Positions 5,401 through 6,952 of a stretch of 6,952 nt of DNA are shown in pieces. The DNA lies in assembly GCA_902767395.1 (NCBI GenBank), contig CACXHI010000220.1, positions 1-6,952 of the forward strand, written 5' to 3'. The stretch is from Oscillospiraceae bacterium. GTDB taxonomy: Bacteria; Bacillota; Clostridia; Oscillospirales; Oscillospiraceae. How positions within the stretch are numbered: the first letter of the stretch is position 1; the number at the start of each line of letters is the position of its first letter. Under the pieces are notes generated by a model. The model saw only the letters and a list, made by a program, of their open reading frames with translations. It ran no database searches and was not told the origin of the DNA. A program made the translations under genes and the position numbers.

Positions 5401-6952
5401 ACTCCGGTATCTACATGGGCAACCCCTACACGGTCGAGGAGACCTTCCCCGCCGACCGTCTTGCGATGAACAGCAATGATACCATTGCTTCCTACAACTA
5501 CCTGAACATCCGCAATCTGGCTACGCTTGGCTTCGCCGTGCAGGATGAGAGCGGAAAGGTTCTTGTGGCGCAGGTCAGCCCGCTGCTGAAGAATGGCGCC
5601 TACTACTACGTCAACGGCAGCACCTGGCAGAACTTCAACCCCGCAAGCTACACCGTGGGCAAGAAGCTGTCCTCCGCCGGCCTCAACGAAGGCGACAAGG
5701 CGACGGTTGGCTTCTACGCACTGCCCGAGTACTACGCACAGGCTTACGCCGCGATGAACGGCGAGGTTGCCGAGACCGGTTCCCTGTCTCAGGACGCCTT
5801 CAAGGCGGTCCTCGAGGCCGGCATGATCGGTGACGGCGCTGCGATCAAGTACGACGTCACCATCGACAACACCGCTCCTGTGGTCAAGGGCGCGTTCCGC
5901 GACCTGATCACCGGCGACATCACCCTGATGGCGCAGGACAATGCCTACATCGCATACGTTGCCGTGACCAACCGTGCCGGCACGAAGGAGTTTGTGGGTG
6001 TCGTTCCCGAGCAGTCCGAGCCGGGCGAGCAGGTCGAGGTTCCTCTGGAGCTTGACGGCCAGCACCTGCCCGATCAGGTTGTCCTTCTTGTTGGCGACTA
6101 CGCCGGCAACGAGGCTACCTTCGTGGTCGAGCTTGGCGGACAGGGCAACGAGGATGAGAACGGCGGCAAGATCTTTGCCTTCACCTCCGCTGACGCAGCC
6201 CCCGGCTCCGGCAACCGTATGCTGGAGATCGACCTGCCCAACCTGACCTACGTTTCCTCCAGCCAGGAGTACAACGGCCTGAGCGTCTTTGCTCCCACCA
6301 GCTTTGCGGTGGAAGCAGCCGAGTATGTGGATGGCTACGTCTTCATGGCGGCGGACGACGGCTGGTTCTATGCTGCCAACCTCAACTCCATGGATGAGGT
6401 AGAGCGCGTGGGCCGCTTCGACAACACTACCAGCGCGATCTACGACATGGCTCTGAACTACAAGGACAACACCCTGTACGCTCTGGGCAGCGATAACACG
6501 GTCTACAGCGTGGATCTGCTCACCGGTGAGATGAACGCGGTTGCGGAAATCTCCATCAACAACCCCAAAGCGACCTCTGCTTCTCAGGCGCAGTACCGGA
6601 ACGTCAAGGGCCTCGCCATTGACGACGCCGGTGAGTTCTACACCATGAGCTTCGGCTCTTCCACTTACGTCTATCTGTACAAGTTCAACCTCGACATGGT
6701 TGTGGACGGCAAGATCGAGAATCTCGCTCCCGTGAATCCCTCCAGCACCGTGGGCCTGTACAACATGGCGTGGGGCGGCTGCATGGCTTGGGATCAGAAC
6801 TCCTCCAAGCTGTACGCCATCGGTAACTACTCGACCTCTTGGAGCGGAACTCAGGCTTACAATGCCTACAAGGACTTCGATAACGCGATCTACGTTATCA
6901 ACACCGAGACCGGCATGGCCGCCAGAGCCAACAACGCCGGCTCCAGCACCTC
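2385..6952 (+). CDS. Secreted lactocepin/C5a-peptidase-like S8 serine protease with internal dockerin (3' end outside window)
   Basis: There are 1522 complete codons with no stop before the window ends. Residues 1-30 form a signal peptide (RR, hydrophobic core, ASA cleavage motif), so the protein is exported. About 75-173 resembles an I9-type propeptide. The catalytic domain (about 180-745) shows Asp211 in DTGID, His302 in EHGSHVEG, oxyanion Asn409 in GNSG and Ser670 in GTSMAAP, so it should be active. A PA domain (about 486-600) sits between Asn and Ser, as in lactocepins. An Fn3-like domain (about 750-966) ends in the family motif SIPILGFCGSW and is interrupted by a type I dockerin (about 840-897). 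Further beta-sandwich sequence follows (about 970-1255, with DNTAP at 1161-1165 and DYAGN at 1238-1242), then propeller-like repeats from about 1314. Family role is degrading extracellular proteins; the substrate cannot be read from sequence. The surface-anchoring mode is unknown because the C-terminus is missing. Confidence 0.95.
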   Translation, partial: MKNTSLFRRFLSVALVLAMLGSFLVPVASAEPSKAKQGEELTLTPIDPSELESLKLGQITESEEPIAKEDHALTDVVRVSIALDRPSTLAAGFSPDGITNNPLARIYRASLRADQAAMTAKIEKAIGGKLDVQWNLTLAANFISANVQYGQIDTIKGIEGVKSVFMENRYEPQADEKGDEPNNGAATYMTGANLTWAAGYTGAGSRLAIIDTGIDKEHQSFSGEALEYAFAQTAEALGMSYEDYVASLNLLTAEKIDEVKGQLNASIGSGANAYVSTKIGYGYSYVDKGFDITHENDKQGEHGSHVEGITAANRFVKVDGEFKPALEAVGTLGVAPDAQIVTMKVFGKAGGAYSSDYMVAIEDAIVLGCDSANLSLGSSAPGFGFSDDYESVMNELVENGMVCTISMGNSGMWYDTPKNLEYPYLYADDASFHTGGSPGSYTNSLAIASVDNAGKVGSPLHYGDMTVFYNETSGYGNAPISTLAGKEYEYVLIEGPGVDDNEHVGQEGDAFLALGKEVLEGKVAMCYRGTSSFFAKANAAVAQGAVAVVIINNQPGTINMNLTDYEYTAPAVSITQADGNAIKANSEQVTDEEGNVLYYTGTMSASDGIEVLVPENSDQVTVSSFSSYGVPGTLVMKPEILAPGGSIWSVYGKTPEGGGHDQYEMMSGTSMAAPQVNGMAGVLAQYIRENDLCEKTGLTQRQLINSLLMSTAHPVYDEYGDYWPTIRVGSGLANVADAVAAQSYILMDENASLFPDTAKDGKVKAELGDDPEHNGVYNYSFTVYPLEGKKEFTLRTDIFTQGIAGNGGYGMLQDTGTMLIGANTTYEVNGETYENAYIIEADVNMDGVTDAADAQAILDHVTGEEAEDAPFDEKAADVDKDGKITSYDAKLLLDSATTPTIEITEPTKVNVTIELDSADKELLLARYFTKGFYVEGYTYVDPVADEEGAMDVVHSIPILGFCGSWTDPSMFDRTSAIDDAYGTGKLPYVATTNKINYLTLKDANGNSGIYMGNPYTVEETFPADRLAMNSNDTIASYNYLNIRNLATLGFAVQDESGKVLVAQVSPLLKNGAYYYVNGSTWQNFNPASYTVGKKLSSAGLNEGDKATVGFYALPEYYAQAYAAMNGEVAETGSLSQDAFKAVLEAGMIGDGAAIKYDVTIDNTAPVVKGAFRDLITGDITLMAQDNAYIAYVAVTNRAGTKEFVGVVPEQSEPGEQVEVPLELDGQHLPDQVVLLVGDYAGNEATFVVELGGQGNEDENGGKIFAFTSADAAPGSGNRMLEIDLPNLTYVSSSQEYNGLSVFAPTSFAVEAAEYVDGYVFMAADDGWFYAANLNSMDEVERVGRFDNTTSAIYDMALNYKDNTLYALGSDNTVYSVDLLTGEMNAVAEISINNPKATSASQAQYRNVKGLAIDDAGEFYTMSFGSSTYVYLYKFNLDMVVDGKIENLAPVNPSSTVGLYNMAWGGCMAWDQNSSKLYAIGNYSTSWSGTQAYNAYKDFDNAIYVINTETGMAARANNAGSST
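4902..5075 (+). other. Type I dockerin module inside the protease
   Basis: Residues 840-897 contain two Ca-binding F-hand repeats. Repeat 1 has D842, N844, D846-G847 and D853 in DVNMDGVTDAAD, followed by the helix AQAILDHV. Repeat 2 has D877, D879, D881-G882 and D888 in DVDKDGKITSYD, followed by the helix AKLLLDSA. All expected calcium ligand positions are filled, so the fold should be intact. Dockerins normally bind cohesin modules on scaffoldins or cell-surface proteins. No cohesin is encoded in this window. The module is internal instead of being at a terminus, and sits within the Fn3-like domain. Confidence 0.88.
6324..6952 (+). other. Propeller-like repeat region at the C-terminal side of the protease (incomplete)
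   Basis: From about residue 1314 the sequence changes to Tyr/Asn/Asp-rich repeats. Two units share a pattern: M1355-A, then NTLYALG (1362-1368), then VYSVDLLTGEM (1373-1383); and M1467-A, then SKLYAIG (1474-1480), then IYVINTETGM (ending at 1511). The motif of a short strand, LYA.G, then a strand with a TG turn is typical of WD40/NHL/PQQ-type beta-propeller blades. The region is cut by the window end, so blade number and what follows are unknown. A role in ligand binding or substrate presentation is inference. Confidence 0.5.

Noticed and set aside
2184..6065. A 1293-codon open frame on the minus strand opposite the protease gene
   Set aside because: It is exactly in codon register with the protease frame, so its stop codons could only arise from TTA, CTA or TCA in the sense gene, all rare in this GC-rich codon usage. 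Its translation is low-complexity (Val/Gly/Asp/His-rich) with no recognisable domain, whereas the plus strand encodes a clear S8 protease. It is a compositional shadow.

Overview
The window looks like chromosomal DNA from a moderately GC-rich Gram-positive bacterium, most plausibly an anaerobic Clostridia member of the Oscillospiraceae/Ruminococcaceae type. This rests on strong AGGAGG-type ribosome binding sites, near-consensus sigma-A promoters, AT-rich intergenic DNA between GC-rich genes, a type I dockerin module, and a lactocepin-like secreted protease. The assignment is inference; nothing in the window fixes the species.

Left half, minus strand (about 22-2138): a two-gene operon. A near-consensus promoter drives malQ (4-alpha-glucanotransferase, GH77), which overlaps by 8 nt with a Gre-family transcript cleavage factor gene. 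A strong intrinsic hairpin-plus-U-run terminator closes the unit. MalQ would rearrange maltodextrins in the cytoplasm; the Gre factor would act on stalled RNA polymerase. Their overlap suggests joint transcription and perhaps translational coupling.

Middle (about 2096-2384): a divergent intergenic region of about 290 nt. Two back-to-back promoters are separated by an AT-rich spacer. The plus-strand promoter is followed by an untranslated leader of about 160 nt. The leader contains a perfect 12-bp inverted repeat, which begins almost at the predicted transcription start and encloses a perfect 10-bp hairpin; a third hairpin lies just before the ribosome binding site. The right arm of the outer repeat is GCCC followed by six T, so the leader could be an attenuator or give rise to a short terminated RNA.

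Right (2385 to the window end, plus strand): the first 1522 codons of a very large secreted subtilisin-family (S8) protease of the lactocepin/C5a-peptidase type; the 3' end lies outside the window. Visible modules are a signal peptide, an inhibitor-like propeptide, a catalytic domain with the full Asp/His/Asn/Ser set and an inserted PA domain, and an Fn3-like domain that is interrupted by a complete two-repeat type I dockerin. These are followed by further beta-sandwich modules and the start of a propeller-like C-terminal region. The nested dockerin and the structured leader are the two points most worth following up. I found no RNA genes, mobile elements, CRISPR array or clearly novel defence-type system.
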